DNA from: an uncultured archaeon
GTDB lineage: Archaea; Thermoplasmatota; Thermoplasmata; Thermoplasmatales; Thermoplasmataceae
Direction: 5' to 3'
Assembly (NCBI GenBank): GCA_000965745.1
Contig: CP009479.1
Span: forward strand, 1,932,457 to 1,996,456
Length of the DNA stretch: 64,000 bases
The notes under the pieces are model-generated. The model was not told where the DNA came from, did not search any database, and saw only the letters and a list, made by a program, of their open reading frames with translations. The translations under genes were made by a program, and so were the position numbers. Of this stretch, positions 61,776-64,000 are shown piece after piece. Position 1 is the stretch's first letter. Each line of letters begins with the position of its first letter.

Positions 61776-63752
61776 TCATAGGTCTTCAACCAGTGACATG
61801 GCTCTCAGAATTTTCATCTTTTCAGAAGCACTTTCTCTGAGACCCTGTGCGTCTTTCATGCTGTTTGTTATAAGATCAAGCTTGTCCTTCGTTGGCAAAA
61901 GGACATATATCTTTGACAGGTCTTCATCAAGAATTGAAGGTATGGCTGCTCCCGTTAAGTATCTCCTCACCTGGGCCAGGAACCATTCAGTCCTGAGATA
62001 ATAGAGCAGGTAATGCTTATCGATTTTCCTGGGTTTCAGCACCCTGAATCCATTTGTGCAGACCGCGCCATCGTATTCCTTCGTTACAATTGCAGAAGCA
62101 TGTTTTTCGGTCCCAGTAGAGACTCCGGCCACCGCAGTTATCACCTCCCCTTTCCTGATTTCATAAGTTGCTCTGCCTGGAAGGTCACTTACCCTCATTC
62201 TCTGCGAGCCCACGATCTCGCTTGTTTCTGCATTTACGTTAGTTATTTCAACATATTGCGTGTATTCGTCCGGGTATCTCATGACTGGAGATTTTCCGGA
62301 CTTAATTTCCACCAATTCTCCCAGGGTCGGTGCTCCGCGTGATATGAGGGCGTCTACCAGTTTCTTATAATCAGGCTTATAGAATTCTGCATCAAGCCTG
62401 TTCCCTATTTCACTGAACTTCCTCGTAAAAGCAATGTTCCCTCTCTCGGGATCCATTCCTGCCTCAAACTGAGTGAATTGCCTCACCACTTCGCTCATGT
62501 CTTCATCAGGGACAATTTCGCCTGCTCTATTCTGCCTGAAAAGTGGTGTTGCGTTCTTGTCTCCCCTGTACCCGATATTCTCCACTATGGAGAAAAATAT
62601 TCTGTAATCTTCATTTTCCAATCGCTTAAGCTCATCCTTCCCGGTCTTCTTCATAAGGAGCACTGAAGTCTTCACACCGGTGCCATGCGGTATGAACGTC
62701 TTCGAAGGCAACGACACAACACCCACTATCTGAAAATTCTCCATCAGGTACCTTCTGACATAACCCATAGTCTTGTTCTCCAGTATTCCATCCGGCAGGA
62801 CAATTGCGACCTTTCCACCATCTTTCGCCAGTTCCATGGACCTCTCTATGAAAAGTATCTCGGGAACCTGCGCCTTCTGAAGTACCCCGGATATGGTGAA
62901 GCCATCGTTTACCCGTTCCCATACTCTCCCAAATTGGAATCTTTCAAGGTAGGAGCGTTCGCTTATCCTTCCGCGGCTCCCGAAAGGGGGATTTGTGAGG
63001 ACAAAATCAAACCCGTTTCTAAACTCCTCAGGGAGGCAGTTGCCAGAATTCCCAAAATCCCATAACCCGTCAGCATTGATAATCCTGGAGTTGTTATCGC
63101 CCTCCAGAATCATTCTGATACGCGCAAGCCTCATCATGGAAGGGCTTGTTTCGATGCCGACATAGTTGGAGGAGAGGGGTGCTGTTTTCATCACTTCTTT
63201 ATTTTTCACGTATCTCAGACTGCGAACAAGAAATCCTCCGGCTCCGCAGGCAGGGTCAATAATCCTGCTTTCGCGTGACGGTTTTACCATATTCACCACC
63301 AGGTCGACTACAGGGTCAGGTGTCAGGAACTGCCCCCTGTCTCCCCTGAGGCTTGAGAATACAAATTTCTGGAAAGCAGTTCCCTTGTCATCCCGGTCAG
63401 TTCCTTTCAGCGTAACTTTTTGCAGGCTTTCCATAGTGTAAGCTAAAGTGGGTTCCTTCAGGCCAATGGATTCTCTTTCTTTGAAAATGCCGGGATAGTT
63501 TCTTTTCACCCGTTCAAAAATAGCATCAATTTCGTTTTTGAACTCCCCGTCTGGAATTCTGCCTCTTTCCCTATGCCAGATATTTGTCGATTGGAGTATC
63601 TCCTGTCCATCCTCCATTTCCAGCTCTAATTTTAGAAAGAGGGCTTTGACGAACTCATCGAGAGCTTCAAAGGGTGAGAGCCCCTCGTTAGCGTATATAT
63701 GGTTGTGAATTTTACCGAACAACTGTAATAGTGTGTCACTCTTGTTGGGCAC
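61776..63752 (-). CDS. N6-adenine DNA methyltransferase fused to an HsdS-type recognition domain
   Basis: 658 residues. Residues ~1-140 are a helical N-terminal domain as in HsdM. SAM motif I DPACGAGGF (166-174) and catalytic NPPF (254-257) form the class gamma MTase core (to ~400). The last ~200 residues, starting near LGELVEIKSGKSPVMRY, with the TYEIRKGEVITAVAGVSTGT segment and a long C-terminal helix, are one target-recognition domain of the HsdS type. No nuclease domain is seen, and no hsdR lies in the window. It is either a solitary methylase or part of a Type I/IIB-like system continuing beyond the right edge. Sits next to tRNA-Ser. Confidence 0.88.
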   Translation of the reverse strand: MPNKSDTLLQLFGKIHNHIYANEGLSPFEALDEFVKALFLKLELEMEDGQEILQSTNIWHRERGRIPDGEFKNEIDAIFERVKRNYPGIFKERESIGLKEPTLAYTMESLQKVTLKGTDRDDKGTAFQKFVFSSLRGDRGQFLTPDPVVDLVVNMVKPSRESRIIDPACGAGGFLVRSLRYVKNKEVMKTAPLSSNYVGIETSPSMMRLARIRMILEGDNNSRIINADGLWDFGNSGNCLPEEFRNGFDFVLTNPPFGSRGRISERSYLERFQFGRVWERVNDGFTISGVLQKAQVPEILFIERSMELAKDGGKVAIVLPDGILENKTMGYVRRYLMENFQIVGVVSLPSKTFIPHGTGVKTSVLLMKKTGKDELKRLENEDYRIFFSIVENIGYRGDKNATPLFRQNRAGEIVPDEDMSEVVRQFTQFEAGMDPERGNIAFTRKFSEIGNRLDAEFYKPDYKKLVDALISRGAPTLGELVEIKSGKSPVMRYPDEYTQYVEITNVNAETSEIVGSQRMRVSDLPGRATYEIRKGEVITAVAGVSTGTEKHASAIVTKEYDGAVCTNGFRVLKPRKIDKHYLLYYLRTEWFLAQVRRYLTGAAIPSILDEDLSKIYVLLPTKDKLDLITNSMKDAQGLRESASEKMKILRAMSLVEDL

Positions 63753-64000
63753 TTTACACTATTGTGTTAAAAAGCTAATAAATGTTTTTCACCGGCTTCT
63801 ATTGGGCCCCACGATTATAATTTCGTGCCCGCTACAGGAACGGAGCCTTCCCTTCCTTTTCAGAATCTGGAATGAGACTGAAAAAGATTCCGTCGTACGG
63901 CGTAAAAGAGACTCCGGCAATCTCATTAAATTGCCGAATGAAATAAGGTAATGTTATAATACGAATAGTTTATGGAAGACTGTTGTTGTTTCCCATGAGC
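63753..64000. other. Upstream region of the DNA methyltransferase, window edge
   Basis: About 250 bases containing the promoter of the methyltransferase. A plus-strand frame of 72 codons overlaps the gene start and has no recognisable relative. No copy of the tRNA-Ser 3' end is present here, so an island boundary is not visible before the edge. Confidence 0.35.

Noticed and set aside
1-64000. CRISPR array or rRNA operon
   Set aside because: No regularly spaced repeats and no rRNA-like sequence seen anywhere in the window.

Overview
This window reads as a chromosomal segment of a thermoacidophilic archaeon of the class Thermoplasmata (Thermoplasmatales-like; genus not decided). The reasons are archaeal-type genes (four-subunit 2-oxoacid:ferredoxin oxidoreductase, archaeal AsnRS, Lhr-type helicase, HtpX-like proteases, archaeal RNase Z, TOPRIM protein), TATA-box promoters placed so that many genes start leaderless or nearly so, a thermopsin-type secreted protease, secreted proteins rich in N-glycosylation sequons, and a TPP riboswitch, which among archaea is known from this group. 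Base composition is moderate, and genes are tightly packed on both strands.

Layout. 1-5.6 kb: a GNAT acetyltransferase, several membrane proteins, a decayed MerR-like gene and a PLP decarboxylase of the sphingosine-1-phosphate-lyase type. 6-12.7 kb: amino-acid and peptide turnover (aspartate/glutamate racemase, S9 peptidase, M18 aminopeptidase), an NAD-dependent epimerase, a cyclase-family hydrolase and a zinc-ribbon methyltransferase. 12.9-16.8 kb: TPP riboswitch plus a thiBPQ-type thiamine ABC importer. 16.8-22.1 kb: an HtpX protease; an assimilatory sulfate locus (sat, APS reductase) divergent from a ComA-family sulfite-fixing enzyme carrying a C-terminal winged helix; and a CuA-like cupredoxin. 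22-29 kb: an MFS transporter, the por operon, a 39-residue Cys-rich microprotein, an APH-like kinase and a DmpA-type peptidase. 29-33.3 kb: thermopsin, an UPF0173 hydrolase, membrane proteins and an IS200/IS605-type right-end remnant.

33.3-45.4 kb is the accessory stretch. It holds gene-poor DNA, a second Cys-rich microprotein, a bactofilin-like protein paired with a divergent HTH regulator, a methyltransferase behind a structured leader, proC, a macrodomain protein, a secreted/membrane protein cluster, a decayed hicBA pair fused to an IS630 remnant, an intact hicBA pair, a broken MFS gene and tRNA-Cys. 45.7-58.3 kb returns to housekeeping: HtpX, DUF309, asnS, hemE-hemH, an EF-Tu-like protein, purD-scpB, an NCS1 permease, dcd, RNase Z and TOPRIM. 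58.3-64 kb holds the Lhr-type helicase, a 22-residue acidic microprotein with its own promoter and terminator, a 53-residue leaderless gene, tRNA-Ser, and a DNA methyltransferase-specificity fusion just beyond the tRNA 3' end.

Most notable for follow-up: the sulfite-fixation locus with a ComA-winged-helix fusion and repeats flanking the divergent promoter; three microproteins; the mutually exclusive hairpins in the leader of the methyltransferase at 37 kb; and a hemE gene whose conserved N-terminus has no ordinary start codon.
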